A DNA stretch of 64,000 nt from Poseidonibacter parvus (GCF_001956695.1 NZ_CP019070.1:2480001-2544000); one strand, 5' to 3'; counted from the stretch's first letter, positions 18,622-27,636 are shown. The notes: generated by a model from the letters alone, not told the origin. Made by a program: numbers and translations.

Positions 18622-19218
18622 TTATAAATCACCCTCATGTTTTCCTAAGTATTCTGCAACACCTTCAGTTGAAGCTTTCATACCTTCGTCACCTTTTGAC
18701 CAACCAGCAGGACAAACTTCACCATGCTCATTAGTAAATAACATTGTATCTACCATTCTGATCATTTCGTCAATGTTTCTTCCTAATGGTAAATCATTAA
18801 CTACAGAGTGTCTAACAGTTCCATCTGCATCAATTAAGAAAGAACCTCTTAATGCAACAGCTTCACCAAATAATACATCGTAATCTTTTGAAATTTGTTT
18901 TGAAAGGTCAGCAACTAATGGGTATTTAATTCTTCCAATTCCACCATTATTTACATCAGTTTCTCTCCATGCAAAGTGAGAAAATTGTGAATCAACAGAA
19001 ACACCAATAACATTAACACCTCTTGAAGTAAACTCTTCGATTCTTTTTGAGAAAGCAATAATTTCAGATGGACATACAAAAGTAAAGTCTAATGGGTAGA
19101 AAAATAATACTGCACCTTTTTCTCCAATATTTTCATATAAATTAAAATCTGCTACTATTTGACCGTCTGCAAGTACAGCTGTTGCTGTAAAATCTGGAGC
19201 TTTTTTTGTTACTAACAT
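18622..19218 (-). CDS. 2-Cys peroxiredoxin (AhpC/Prx type)
   Basis: Reduces hydrogen peroxide and alkyl peroxides in the cytoplasm. The 198-residue protein has the peroxidatic cysteine in DFTFVCPSEI (about residue 50) and the resolving cysteine in GEVCPAGW near the C terminus, the pattern of typical 2-Cys peroxiredoxins. It is often labelled AhpC or TsaA in this group; the electron donor is probably thioredoxin. AAGGA precedes the ATG. It is divergent from the ferredoxin gene across a 301-base AT-rich region, and appears to be a single-gene transcript. Confidence 0.94.
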   Translation of the reverse strand: MLVTKKAPDFTATAVLADGQIVADFNLYENIGEKGAVLFFYPLDFTFVCPSEIIAFSKRIEEFTSRGVNVIGVSVDSQFSHFAWRETDVNNGGIGRIKYPLVADLSKQISKDYDVLFGEAVALRGSFLIDADGTVRHSVVNDLPLGRNIDEMIRMVDTMLFTNEHGEVCPAGWSKGDEGMKASTEGVAEYLGKHEGDL

Positions 19219-19519
19219 ATATATTCCTTTTATTTTTGTTTAATTTTTTTGTATTGACATTATATAACAAATATTATAAATAAAAACTACAAATTAGCTT
19301 AAATTCTAAAATTTATAAAAAATTTTATTCTTTGATAATTTTTATCTTTTGTTTGCTATAATAATGAGTTCTTTATACACGAAATTAACTATTATTTTTT
19401 ACATTTATTTAATTGTTTCAATTTTACTAATTTTTCTATTAATATTGATAATATATCTATTTTAAAGATAATTTTATAATTTGTGTGATAAAGTTTTTTA
19501 AAATTAAAAGGAGTTATAT
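19219..19519. promoter_or_regulatory. Divergent promoter region, peroxiredoxin/ferredoxin
   Basis: This gene-free stretch is extremely AT-rich. On the plus strand TATAAT occurs at 19357-19362 and at 19475-19480, the latter about 40 bases ahead of the ferredoxin ATG with AAGGAG in between. On the minus strand TATAAT (19259-19264) lies 41 bases upstream of the peroxiredoxin. A loosely symmetric TTATAAT/TTATATAA near 19259-19280 recalls a PerR site but is not convincing. No tRNA-like fold or open frame was seen. Confidence 0.5.
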
Positions 19520-19795
19520 ATGGCAGTAATAATTACAGATATTTGTATTAGTTGTGATGCATGTTTAGACGAGTGTCCTACAGAATCAATTGTAGACAAT
19601 GATGAGAACCCAACAGGTGAAGATATTTATTATGTAAACCCAGAAACATGTACTGAGTGTATTGGTGATAATGATGCACCTGCATGTGCAGACGCATGTC
19701 CTACTGAAGGATGTATTCAATGGGATAATAGAGATTCAGCAGCTAATCCAGTTAGAGATGGAAAAACAGCTGGTGAACCTTGTGTTGAAGACTAA
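19520..19795 (+). CDS. 2[4Fe-4S] ferredoxin (YfhL-like)
   Basis: A 91-residue electron carrier. The first cluster motif is CISCDACLDECPTES; the second is CTECIGDNDAPACADACPTEGC, with the extended spacing between its second and third cysteines that marks the YfhL/Allochromatium type. These ferredoxins have unusually low and separated potentials. The gene stands alone between its own promoter and a strong terminator, implying independent, probably high, expression. The redox partner cannot be told from the context. Confidence 0.92.
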   Translation: MAVIITDICISCDACLDECPTESIVDNDENPTGEDIYYVNPETCTECIGDNDAPACADACPTEGCIQWDNRDSAANPVRDGKTAGEPCVED

Positions 19796-19828
19796 TATTT
19801 AATTAGTTTTACACTTTTCACTACTTAC

Positions 19829-19868
19829 AAAAAGGCAAGTAATTTTTAATTACTTGCCTTTTTTTTAT
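19829..19868 (+). terminator. Terminator after ferredoxin
   Basis: AAAAAGGCAAGTAATT pairs with AATTACTTGCCTTTTT around a TTT loop (16-bp perfect stem), with a continuing T run. Confidence 0.92.
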
Positions 19869-19876
19869 TTTTTAGA

Positions 19877-19882
19877 TATAAT
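19877..19882 (+). promoter_or_regulatory. -10 element for ndk
   Basis: TATAAT preceded by TTTTTTAGA, 33 bases before the ndk ATG; GAGGA lies in the leader as ribosome site. Confidence 0.55.
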
Positions 19883-19914
19883 CCGCGACTTAATAAAAAT
19901 CGAGGAATAACACT

Positions 19915-20328
19915 ATGGAACAAACTTTATCAATCATTAAACCTGACGCAGTAGCAAAAAATGTTGTTGGAAAAATCTTATCAAGATTTGAAGACGCTGG
20001 ATTAAGAATCGCTGCAACTAAAAAGATGCAATTAAGCAAAGCTGACGCTGAAGCTTTTTATGCTGTACATGCTGAAAGACCATTCTTTGGTGACTTAGTA
20101 GAATTCATGATTTCTGGACCAGTTGTTGTAACTGTTTTAGAAGGTGATAATGCAATGGCTAAAAACAGAGACTTAATGGGTGCAACTAACCCTAAAGAAG
20201 CTGAAGCTGGAACAATTAGAGCTGACTTTGCTGAATCAATTGATGCAAATGCTGTTCATGGTTCTGATTCAGTAGAAAATGCAAATATTGAAATTAATTT
20301 CTTCTTTGCACAGAAAGAAATTTGTTAA
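19915..20328 (+). CDS. ndk: Nucleoside-diphosphate kinase
   Basis: Balances NTP/dNTP pools by phosphate transfer through a histidine. The 137 residues match the family. Key segments are the opening [29 protein letters not shown], and the catalytic [12 protein letters not shown] near residue 117. It is the first gene of ndk-DUF177-rpmF-plsX-fabH on the plus strand and has its own TATAAT. Codons are of the highly expressed type. Confidence 0.98.
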   Translation: MEQTLSIIKPDAVAKNVVGKILSRFEDAGLRIAATKKMQLSKADAEAFYAVHAERPFFGDLVEFMISGPVVVTVLEGDNAMAKNRDLMGATNPKEAEAGTIRADFAESIDANAVHGSDSVENANIEINFFFAQKEIC

Positions 20329-20354
20329 TTATTGATTAATTAACTTATTTTATA

Positions 20355-20732
20355 ATGAAAATAGAATTTAAAAAAGTACCACAAACTCCCAAAACTTTGG
20401 AAGCTGAGTTAAATTCAGTTAAAATTGAAGGTACTTTTTGTAAAATGTCGCAATCATTAGTAAAAATTGATGCAAAGTTAATTGGAAATACAAACATTGA
20501 TTGTTGCCGATGTGGAACAATTGATAATATTGAAGTTAATGAAAAGCTAGACTTTTTATTAAGTGATGGTATATTCAAAAATGACGATTGCGAAGATTTA
20601 GTAATTGAAATAGAAGATGGTTTAATAGATTTTGATGAAATAATTCAAAGTGAACTTGAAGCTATAAAGAGTGATTATCATATTTGTGAACAATGTTCAA
20701 AAGATAATGATGATTTTGAAAAAGAATTTTAA
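20355..20732 (+). CDS. DUF177/YceD family protein
   Basis: A 125-residue acidic protein with a C-C pair CCRCG in the middle and CEQC near the C terminus, the likely metal-binding arrangement of the DUF177 family. DUF177 genes are found beside rpmF across bacteria, as here (11 bases upstream of it), and the family has been tied to 23S rRNA accumulation and fatty-acid gene clusters. No Shine-Dalgarno is visible before its ATG, so translation may be coupled to ndk or depend on an unstructured AT-rich leader. The exact function is unsettled. Confidence 0.85.
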   Translation: MKIEFKKVPQTPKTLEAELNSVKIEGTFCKMSQSLVKIDAKLIGNTNIDCCRCGTIDNIEVNEKLDFLLSDGIFKNDDCEDLVIEIEDGLIDFDEIIQSELEAIKSDYHICEQCSKDNDDFEKEF

Positions 20733-20743
20733 AAGGAAATAAA

Positions 20744-20896
20744 ATGGCAGTACCAAAGAGAAGAGTCTCTCATAGTAGAGCAGCTAAAAGAAGAACACAC
20801 TACAAGATTACATTAAAAAGACCTGTTAAAGACACTGACGGAACATGGAAAATGCCTCATACAGTTAATCCAAATACTGGTGAATACAAAAACTAA
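20744..20896 (+). CDS. rpmF: 50S ribosomal protein L32
   Basis: A 50-residue basic protein starting [20 protein letters not shown], the unmistakable L32 opening, and ending NPNTGEYKN. It has no cysteines, so it is the zinc-independent form. AAGGAAA lies 6-7 bases before the ATG. Its stop codon TAA overlaps the plsX ATG by one base (TAATG), so plsX is probably translated by coupling. It sits in the conserved DUF177-rpmF-plsX-fabH order. Confidence 0.97.
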   Translation: MAVPKRRVSHSRAAKRRTHYKITLKRPVKDTDGTWKMPHTVNPNTGEYKN

Positions 20897-21888
20897 TGCA
20901 TAAAATCGCAATAGATGCAATGGGTGGGGACTTCGGTCCTGAACCTATTATTGAAGGGCTTATTTCTGCTTTAAAAAGCAATAATAACTTTACTGCAATT
21001 GCAGTGGGAAAAAAAGATGTACTATTATCTTTAATACCTCAAAACTTTTTATCAAGAATAGAAATACTAGATACAGATGATGTAATTAGTATGAGCGATT
21101 CTGCTACTGATGCACTTAAAAGAAAAGAATCTACAATTTACAAAGCTATGGAATTAGTAAGAGATGGGAAAGCTGGAGCTGTTGTTTCTGCTGGTCATTC
21201 TGGAGCTTCTATGTCATTAGCAACTTTAAGAATTGGTAGAATCAAAGGTGTTTCTAGACCTGCTATTGCTACACTTATGCCTACAAGCGAAAATCAAAAT
21301 ACATTAGTATTAGATGTTGGAGCAAATGTAGACAGTGATGCAAAAAATTTATTCGAATTTGCTGTAATGGGTCAAGTTTATGCAGAAGATGTATTACAAC
21401 TTGAAGATCCAATTATTGGATTATTATCTAATGGTGAAGAAGAAAGCAAGGGTAATGAAGTTACAAAAGAAGCTTATGGCTTAATATCAAAAGTTCCAAA
21501 TTTCGCAGGTAATGTTGAAGGTAGTGATATCTTCAAGGGAACAGTTGATGTTGTTGTTTGTGATGGTTTTGTAGGGAATATCCTATTAAAAACTGCCGAA
21601 GGTGTTGCTGATACCATCGGAAAAATCATAAAGAAAAGTTTAAAGCGATCATTAATTTCAATTGCTGGTGCAGTACTAATGAGAAAAGTATTTAAAAACT
21701 TAAAAGTTAGAGTTGATTATGCTGAATATGGTGGAGCTCCATTACTTGGAGTAAAAGCACCTGTTATTATAGCACATGGTAAATCTAACCCAAAAGCTAT
21801 TCATAATGCAATTCTTCAAGCAATTAGTGCAGCAAGTTCAAACTTGAACGAAGATATTGAAGAAAGATTAGCTAAATATAGTAAATAA
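20896..21888 (+). CDS. plsX: Phosphate acyltransferase PlsX
   Basis: Makes acyl-phosphate from acyl-ACP, feeding glycerol-3-phosphate acylation in phospholipid synthesis. The 330 residues include the opening [28 protein letters not shown], and [12 protein letters not shown], all typical of the family. There is no good ribosome site of its own; the ATG overlaps the rpmF stop. fabH follows after 37 bases, linking fatty-acid initiation with membrane-lipid synthesis. Confidence 0.96.
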   Translation: MHKIAIDAMGGDFGPEPIIEGLISALKSNNNFTAIAVGKKDVLLSLIPQNFLSRIEILDTDDVISMSDSATDALKRKESTIYKAMELVRDGKAGAVVSAGHSGASMSLATLRIGRIKGVSRPAIATLMPTSENQNTLVLDVGANVDSDAKNLFEFAVMGQVYAEDVLQLEDPIIGLLSNGEEESKGNEVTKEAYGLISKVPNFAGNVEGSDIFKGTVDVVVCDGFVGNILLKTAEGVADTIGKIIKKSLKRSLISIAGAVLMRKVFKNLKVRVDYAEYGGAPLLGVKAPVIIAHGKSNPKAIHNAILQAISAASSNLNEDIEERLAKYSK

Positions 21889-21925
21889 GTTTTATTTATT
21901 ATACTTTTATAATAAGGATATGTAA

Positions 21926-22924
21926 ATGGCATATGCAGCTTTTAGATCTATTGGAGCATACGTACCTCCAAAGATTATGACAAATGCAGATTTTGAAAAA
22001 ATAATTGATACTAGTGATGAGTGGATTACTAAAAGAACTGGTATTAAAGAAAGAAGAATCTCTGAAGAAAATGAAGCTTCATCTGATTTAGGTGCAAAAG
22101 CAGCAGAAGTTGCAATAAATAGAGCTGGAATCGCTAAAGAAGATATTGATTTAGTAATCTGTGCTACTGTTACACCTGACTATTTATGTATGCCTTCAAC
22201 TGCATGTTTAATTGCATCAAAACTTGGACTTCCAGCTGTAATGGCTTATGATGTTAGTGCAGCTTGTACAGGATTTGTTTATGCTACTTCTATTGCAAAA
22301 GCTTTTGTTGAATCTGGTATGAAGAAAAATGTATTAATTATTGGAGCTGAAACTTATAGTTCAATCCTTGATTATACAGACAGAGGAACTTGTTTTATCT
22401 TTGGAGATGGAGCAGGAGCTGCTATAATTTCTGCAACTGATAATAAAGATGAAGCTATTATAGATGTAAATTGTTCAAGTGATGGAAACTATGAAGATTT
22501 AATTAAAACTCCAGGTGGAGGTTCTAAACATCCTTGTAGTCAAGAAGTTTTAGAAAATAAAATGGCTTGTATTAAAATGAAAGGAAATGAAACTTTCAAA
22601 TTAGCTGTTAGAACTCTTACATCAGATGTAGAAGTAATGATGAAAAAACACAATATCACAAGTGAAGATATTAATCATTTTATTCCACATCAAGCAAATA
22701 TGAGAATTATTACAGCAGTTGGAAAAGCTTTAGGAATGACTGAAGAGCAAACTGTTGTTACTGTTGATAAATATGGTAATACTTCAGCTGCATCAATTCC
22801 AATGGCAATGAACTACGCATATGAGCAAGGAAAAATAAAAGCAGGTGATACTGTTTTATTTGATGCTTTTGGTGGTGGTTTAACTTGGGGAAGTGCTTTA
22901 TTTAAATTTGCACCAAATAAATAA
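21926..22924 (+). CDS. fabH: Beta-ketoacyl-ACP synthase III
   Basis: Condenses acetyl-CoA with malonyl-ACP to start fatty-acid synthesis. The 332-residue protein has the Cys-His-Asn triad in readable contexts: SAACTGFVYA (nucleophile, about residue 113), HFIPHQANMRI (His) and KYGNTSAASIP (Asn). The start is supported by AAGGAT before the ATG. It closes the ndk-to-fabH group and is followed by a bidirectional terminator. Confidence 0.97.
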   Translation: MAYAAFRSIGAYVPPKIMTNADFEKIIDTSDEWITKRTGIKERRISEENEASSDLGAKAAEVAINRAGIAKEDIDLVICATVTPDYLCMPSTACLIASKLGLPAVMAYDVSAACTGFVYATSIAKAFVESGMKKNVLIIGAETYSSILDYTDRGTCFIFGDGAGAAIISATDNKDEAIIDVNCSSDGNYEDLIKTPGGGSKHPCSQEVLENKMACIKMKGNETFKLAVRTLTSDVEVMMKKHNITSEDINHFIPHQANMRIITAVGKALGMTEEQTVVTVDKYGNTSAASIPMAMNYAYEQGKIKAGDTVLFDAFGGGLTWGSALFKFAPNK

Positions 22925-22940
22925 ACTTACTACTTAATAT

Positions 22941-22975
22941 AAAAAAGGTCAAGTTTCTAGCTTGACCTTTTTTTA
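22941..22975. terminator. Bidirectional terminator between fabH and azlD
   Basis: AAAAAAGGTCAAG and CTTGACCTTTTTT form a 13-bp perfect stem with a 7-base loop, serving the convergent fabH and azlCD transcripts. Confidence 0.9.
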
Positions 22976-22992
22976 TGTCTAAAATTTTCTAA

Positions 22993-23313
22993 TCAAATAT
23001 ACTGAACCAAAAACATATAAAAGATTGTTCCAACAAAAATAGATATCAAATAATTCTTAAGTATTAAATGCAAAATAGCTGTAAAAGCTATTGCACCCAC
23101 TTCTTTTAATCCATAAGGGAAAATCGAAAAATCAACATCTTTAACTGAATATACAATTAGTATTGTCATTATAATTGCAGGAAAGAATTTCTCAATAAAA
23201 ACTATATAAGCGGGAAGTTCATTTTTTCTAAAAAACAAAAAAGGAAATACTCTTGTAAAAATATTTACAAGAGCCATTATTGCAATTGCAATGTATATTT
23301 CATAGTTAGTCAT
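22993..23313 (-). CDS. azlD: AzlD-family branched-chain amino-acid exporter small subunit
   Basis: A 106-residue integral membrane protein with about four hydrophobic helices, including the opening IYIAIAIMALVNIFTRVFPF, typical of AzlD. AzlC and AzlD together form an exporter of branched-chain amino acids or analogues. It overlaps the 3' end of azlC by 8 bases, the usual coupled order. The transported substrate is inferred from the family and not proven. Confidence 0.88.
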   Translation of the reverse strand: MTNYEIYIAIAIMALVNIFTRVFPFLFFRKNELPAYIVFIEKFFPAIIMTILIVYSVKDVDFSIFPYGLKEVGAIAFTAILHLILKNYLISIFVGTIFYMFLVQYI

Positions 23314-23992
23314 TTTCTATTTTCTTTCTAAAACTAAACATTAAAACTAGTGCAATTATTATTGACGCAATTAGCATTTTATCACTTGGAATAAAAACTA
23401 GTGAAAATAAAGAAGCTATAAGTCCAATAATAAAAGGAATGCTATTTTGTAAGCTTTTATATTGTTCAATACATAAAACTACAAATAAAGCAGTAAGAGA
23501 GAATTCTAAGCCTGCTGTATCAAATTTTATACCAGATCCTACAATAGCTCCTAAAGTTGAACCTATAAACCAATATGATTGATTAAAAGCTGTTAAAAAA
23601 AAGTAGTACCATCTTTTTTTTAATTGTTCATCATCTTTAATTGTTGTTAATAAAGCATAAGTTTCATCAGTTAAACCAAAGATTAAATATGGTTTTAATT
23701 TTCCTGTTTTTTTAAATCTTTTAAGAAGAGATAAACCATAGAAAGATTGTCTAATATTTACAAAATAAGATGCAATTGCAATATCTACAAAACCAGCTTT
23801 TGCATTAAAAAAATTGATTGCAACAAACTGTAAAGCACCTGCATAAATAAATAGTGACATAATAGGTGCTAAATACCAATCATAATCAAAGGAAACTAGT
23901 AATAATCCAAAAGCAAAACCTAAAACGCCATATCCCATCATTACAGGGATTGATACTTCAAAAGCTTTTTTTATCTCTTTTTCATGTTTCAA
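23306..23992 (-). CDS. azlC: AzlC-family branched-chain amino-acid exporter large subunit
   Basis: A 228-residue membrane protein of the AzlC/YgaZ type with several hydrophobic helices. Family-typical text includes AFEVSIPVMMGYGVLGFAFG and the conserved FGLTDETYAL with acidic residues in a loop. It pairs with the overlapping azlD. The preceding SspB-like gene ends 9 bases before its start, so the three may share a transcript. Confidence 0.9.
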   Translation of the reverse strand: MKHEKEIKKAFEVSIPVMMGYGVLGFAFGLLLVSFDYDWYLAPIMSLFIYAGALQFVAINFFNAKAGFVDIAIASYFVNIRQSFYGLSLLKRFKKTGKLKPYLIFGLTDETYALLTTIKDDEQLKKRWYYFFLTAFNQSYWFIGSTLGAIVGSGIKFDTAGLEFSLTALFVVLCIEQYKSLQNSIPFIIGLIASLFSLVFIPSDKMLIASIIIALVLMFSFRKKIEND

Positions 23993-24001
23993 AGTTGTAA
24001 T

Positions 24002-24436
24002 TTATTTAAATTTTTTATTATTTGGATTATTTTTAAATACATTCATAGAATTTTGTTCTAAATTTTTATTAAATTTATCAACTGTTGCAACAGAGTTAAT
24101 ATATAAAATAGATTCTTCTACAACAATTTGGAATATTGAATGTAAAGGAATTTTTGCAACTGAACCAAAGTTTTCACTTCCATAACCTGCTTCAAAAGAT
24201 ATAAAACCATCATCAATTCCAACCGTAGTATAAGTATAATTACTTAAAACAAATAAAGAAAATTTTGCTAATTGCTCTTTAATAGGTTTTGGTAATTCTG
24301 GATTAAAAGTAATCCCATCAATATTTGCAGTAATTGAGAATTCATGATTATTTTCTAATAAATAATCAATAGTTTCTTTCACTTGTTTACACACTAAATT
24401 TTTGTATTCTTCATTTTCTATAATATCTGTAATCAT
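24002..24436 (-). CDS. Small protein resembling ClpXP adaptor SspB
   Basis: A 144-residue cytoplasmic protein without a signal or membrane segment. Its layout recalls SspB: an N-terminal helix with a YLLENNHEF element, a strand with a GITFNPELP element, then a beta stretch ending GFISFEAGYGSENFGSVAKIP and HSIFQIVVEES, matching the order of elements in SspB (visible-length Phe-Gly strand, then Pro plus hydrophobic helix). The tail is basic and asparagine-rich, where true SspB has an acidic ClpX-binding peptide. Adaptor function is therefore uncertain. It precedes azlC by 9 bases and is divergent from the LapG-like gene. Confidence 0.45.
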   Translation of the reverse strand: MITDIIENEEYKNLVCKQVKETIDYLLENNHEFSITANIDGITFNPELPKPIKEQLAKFSLFVLSNYTYTTVGIDDGFISFEAGYGSENFGSVAKIPLHSIFQIVVEESILYINSVATVDKFNKNLEQNSMNVFKNNPNNKKFK

Positions 24437-24467
24437 TTATTTAACTTTCATTTATAAATTTTACTGC

Positions 24468-24478
24468 TATTATAACTT
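24468..24478 (+). promoter_or_regulatory. Extended -10 directly ahead of the LapG-like gene (leaderless candidate)
   Basis: TG-C-TATTAT (TATTAT at 24468-24473) ends 5 bases before the ATG, so transcription would begin at or next to the start codon. No Shine-Dalgarno is present. Confidence 0.5.
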
Positions 24479-25126
24479 ATGAAACAAATAATTATGCTTA
24501 TTTTTATAATATTTACTATTAGCAATTCTTACGCCTATGAGTTTAAACTAAATAAAAAAGATTATGAATATATAAACAACTCTTCAAAAAAGAAATTTAT
24601 TGAAAATAGACTAGGTAAATATCAAACTTTAAAAGAAAAAGTTATTGATTATGAATTAATAAGAAAGCTCTCTCATGTAAATTCATTTATAAATAAAATA
24701 TTTTCTAAACAAGATATTGATTCAAAGTCATCTCTTGATCATTGGGCAACACCAAAGGAATTTTTATTACAAGGTCATGGAGATTGTGAAGATTATGCTA
24801 TTTCAAAATACTTCACACTTTTAGAGTTAAATATACCAAAAGAAAAACTATACTTTGGCGTTGTAAAAGTAAAAGGTTCAACTACTGCACATATGGTATT
24901 AATGTATTTAGAAAATAAAAACTCAACTCCATTAGTATTAGATAATTTAAGCTTTAGAGTAATTCCTCTGACAAAAAGAAAAAAACTTATTCCAAAATTT
25001 GCTTTTAATGAAATTGATGCTTATAAATTTACAAAAGAGAGATTTACACAAAAAGTAAAAGTCAACTGGGGAAAAGAAGATAAATGGAATAAATTACTAA
25101 AAAGAGTTTATAAACTTAAAGAGTAA
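24479..25126 (+). CDS. LapG-like periplasmic transglutaminase-fold cysteine protease
   Basis: A 215-residue exported protein (signal peptide about 1-19) of the bacterial transglutaminase-like cysteine protease family. The triad can be read as C103 (GHGDCEDYA), H138 (TTAHMVL) and D155 (LVLDNL). The well-known member LapG cuts the N terminus of LapA-type giant adhesins and is held by the c-di-GMP receptor LapD. Neither lapA nor lapD is in this window, so the substrate is unknown. The gene has an extended -10 next to its ATG and overlaps the 3' end of the convergent pabC-like gene by 19 bases. Confidence 0.85.
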   Translation: MKQIIMLIFIIFTISNSYAYEFKLNKKDYEYINNSSKKKFIENRLGKYQTLKEKVIDYELIRKLSHVNSFINKIFSKQDIDSKSSLDHWATPKEFLLQGHGDCEDYAISKYFTLLELNIPKEKLYFGVVKVKGSTTAHMVLMYLENKNSTPLVLDNLSFRVIPLTKRKKLIPKFAFNEIDAYKFTKERFTQKVKVNWGKEDKWNKLLKRVYKLKE

Positions 25127-25674
25127 TCACTTATTTCATCAAAATCTATCATTGCATTCATTAATGCAATTTTTTCTGCTTTTTTTAACATTTCTAAAGT
25201 TATATCTTTTTCTATAATTTGGGTTTCATTTAAATATCTACTTCTTGTAGTTCCCTTTAACAAATATGACTTTGAAGTAATCCATGTACCTTCATATAAA
25301 ATTGCTATATTTGCAATACTTGTATCTGTTACAATATTATTCTTAATAATTATGATTTCATCACTATTTTGTCTTTGATTAAATAGCTTATTTAACTCAT
25401 CTCTATTTACAGTTTTTTTTGAATATGAAATATTATCATCATAAATTATTTTAAAAGATTTAATTTGTCTTTTTTTATATTCATCATATTGAACATCTAA
25501 TATTCCACTTTCATCATAAATTACTTTACATTTTAATAACTTATTTGATGGAGGATAAATATATTCACTAAGATTAATATTTAAAGCTATTGTATTTGCA
25601 ATTCTCTTACAATGATAATCAAGATTAAATATTTCATAATCATCGCATTTTATTGTTTCAAAATATTCTTGCAT
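25108..25674 (-). CDS. Aminotransferase class IV, probable 4-amino-4-deoxychorismate lyase
   Basis: A short (188 residues) class-IV PLP enzyme. The family motif KGTTRSRYL and the active-site-loop sequence IIIKNNIVTDTSIANIAIL are visible. Its place 20 bases behind a chorismate-binding PabB homologue suggests it releases p-aminobenzoate from aminodeoxychorismate for folate synthesis. It is shorter than the usual 250-270 residues of PabC, apparently lacking part of the N-terminal domain, as in other Campylobacterota. Branched-chain aminotransferase activity is less likely. Confidence 0.75.
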   Translation of the reverse strand: MQEYFETIKCDDYEIFNLDYHCKRIANTIALNINLSEYIYPPSNKLLKCKVIYDESGILDVQYDEYKKRQIKSFKIIYDDNISYSKKTVNRDELNKLFNQRQNSDEIIIIKNNIVTDTSIANIAILYEGTWITSKSYLLKGTTRSRYLNETQIIEKDITLEMLKKAEKIALMNAMIDFDEISDYSLSL

Positions 25675-25694
25675 TAAAAACCTTTTTTTATTTT

Positions 25695-26660
25695 TTAGAA
25701 GGGTAAATATATTTTATCAAGCAGTTCTTGGTACTCATCTTTTACACTTGAATCACAAGTAATTCCACCACCACTTTTATAATATTTTTGAGCATTCTCA
25801 TCTTCTTGAATAAATCTAATCATTACAGAAGAATCAAGATTCTTTCCATCAAAAATACCAAAAATACCTGTATAGAACTCTCTATCATACTCTTCAATTT
25901 CTTCTATGATTTCTATAGTTTTTTTCTTTGGAGTTCCTGTAATTGAGCCAGCTGGTAATAAAGAGGTAAGAATTGTTCCAATATTTTCATTCCAATTATC
26001 TTCTAAATGTCCAGAGATTTTAGAACTTACTTGTAGTAGTTTTTTATCTCCTGCATTTATTTTATCAATGTACCTGAACTTATCAACTCTAACTTTTGAA
26101 GAAACTATTGCTAAATCATTTCTTAATAAATCAACAACCATAGTGTGCTCAGCCATTTCTTTTATATCACCTAAAATTTTTGCTTGAGCATTTGCAATTG
26201 ATGCATCAATTGTCCCTTTCATAGGATATGTTGATATTTTATTTTTTTTAATTTCAATAAAACGTTCAGGTGAGAAACAAACAAAGTTTTCATTTTCATT
26301 TTTAAATCTTAATTTAAATTTTGCATTTACTTTTTCATAAATTTCATCAAGAGAATATTCTGTTTTTATTTTTGTTCTAGCAGTTAAATTTGAAAGATAA
26401 GTATTTCCCATTTTTATTTGTTCTTGTAAAAAATCAAACTTTTTTTCATACTTTTTAAAGCTAATAGGATATTTTTCTATTTTAGTTTTATGTTTTATTT
26501 TTGAAGAAATATTAGTATTTATTTCAAATTTTATTCCTTTTGGAATTTTTGAAAGTTCTTTTACATAAAATTTTTTTAAATCATAAGAGATTACAAACAA
26601 AAAAGGCTCTTTTAAAGAGCCTAATTCATTAAGTTTTTTTTCTAGTTCTTTATTTTGCAA
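25695..26660 (-). CDS. pabB: Aminodeoxychorismate synthase component I (PabB-like)
   Basis: A 321-residue chorismate-binding enzyme, consisting of the catalytic domain with little of the N-terminal region found in 450-residue PabB. Conserved elements are FVCFSPERFIEIK, STYPMKGT, EMAEHTMVVDLLRNDL, PAGSITGTPKKKTIEII and SGGGITCDS. PabB rather than TrpE or MenF is preferred because of the neighbouring pabC-like gene. It begins 3 bases after pyrB, indicating co-transcription. Confidence 0.85.
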   Translation of the reverse strand: MQNKELEKKLNELGSLKEPFLFVISYDLKKFYVKELSKIPKGIKFEINTNISSKIKHKTKIEKYPISFKKYEKKFDFLQEQIKMGNTYLSNLTARTKIKTEYSLDEIYEKVNAKFKLRFKNENENFVCFSPERFIEIKKNKISTYPMKGTIDASIANAQAKILGDIKEMAEHTMVVDLLRNDLAIVSSKVRVDKFRYIDKINAGDKKLLQVSSKISGHLEDNWNENIGTILTSLLPAGSITGTPKKKTIEIIEEIEEYDREFYTGIFGIFDGKNLDSSVMIRFIQEDENAQKYYKSGGGITCDSSVKDEYQELLDKIYLPF

Positions 26661-26663
26661 GTT

Positions 26664-27539
26664 TTATTTTACTAGTTTTTTAAGAATTGCCATTCTAACT
26701 GCAACACCATTTGTTACTTGTTCTAAAATTTTATTTCGGGGATCCTTTAACATTTCATCAGAAATATCAACATTTCTATTTACAGGACCTGGATGTAATA
26801 ATAAAATATCTCTATTACCAAATGTTTCACTAGTAATACAATAATCATTTGCATATTCTTGAATTGATTCAAAGAAAATTTCATTATGTCTTTCAAGTTG
26901 AGTTCTTAAACTCATAACAACATCAACTTCATCAATGATTTCACGAATATTATCATATTGCTTGTGCTCATTATGTTCAGCTTTAAAACAATCAGGTGCA
27001 ACAAAAACTACTTCCATACCAAATCTTGGAAGTAACCTTCTATTTGAACCTGCTACTCTTGAAGTTCTTACATCTCCAACAATTGCTATTTTTTTACCTT
27101 CAATATCATCATTAAAATGTTCTCTAATTGTATAAAGGTCTAGTAAGGCTTGTGTAGGATGAGCATGTTTTCCATCACCTGCATTTATAATTGGGCAATC
27201 AACATGCTCAACTAAAGTTCCAGGTAATCCACAATCACTATGTCTCATAATAATTGCATCAGGTTTCATTGCATTAATATTTGCAACTGTGTCAAAAATA
27301 GTTTCACCTTTGCTTCTTGAAGATGTTCCAACATCTAAAGAAACTACTTCAGCTCCTAATCTTTTTGCAGCAATTTCAAAAGCACTTCGTGTACGAGTTG
27401 AGTTTTCAAAAAATAGTGTAACTATTATTTTACCATCTAAAATTTTATTAGATTTCATATTTTTAAACTCTTTGGCATCCTTGAAAAGTTCAATAATCTC
27501 TTCTACACTAAAATCGGCTGTTCTAATTAAATGCTGCAT
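26664..27539 (-). CDS. pyrB: Aspartate carbamoyltransferase catalytic subunit
   Basis: Forms carbamoyl-aspartate from carbamoyl phosphate and aspartate in pyrimidine synthesis. The 291 residues carry the carbamoyl-phosphate motif FENSTRTRSAFE, the HPTQALLDLYT segment, and LLHPGPVNRNVDIS near the C terminus. It leads the pyrB-pabB-pabC-like unit. No pyrI regulatory gene is adjacent, consistent with the simpler form in this lineage. Confidence 0.97.
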   Translation of the reverse strand: MQHLIRTADFSVEEIIELFKDAKEFKNMKSNKILDGKIIVTLFFENSTRTRSAFEIAAKRLGAEVVSLDVGTSSRSKGETIFDTVANINAMKPDAIIMRHSDCGLPGTLVEHVDCPIINAGDGKHAHPTQALLDLYTIREHFNDDIEGKKIAIVGDVRTSRVAGSNRRLLPRFGMEVVFVAPDCFKAEHNEHKQYDNIREIIDEVDVVMSLRTQLERHNEIFFESIQEYANDYCITSETFGNRDILLLHPGPVNRNVDISDEMLKDPRNKILEQVTNGVAVRMAILKKLVK

Positions 27540-27636
27540 TTTATTCCTTCAATTTTAGTTTGAATTGTAGCAAAAAGCTCTTTAAAAATTAGAAACTTTA
27601 TGTATAATAATAAACTTTATTTTAGGAAAATATTAT

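Noticed and set aside
19219-19519. PerR- or Fur-like operator ahead of the peroxiredoxin gene
   Set aside because: The AT-rich dyad is imperfect and such matches are common by chance here; kept only as a remark.
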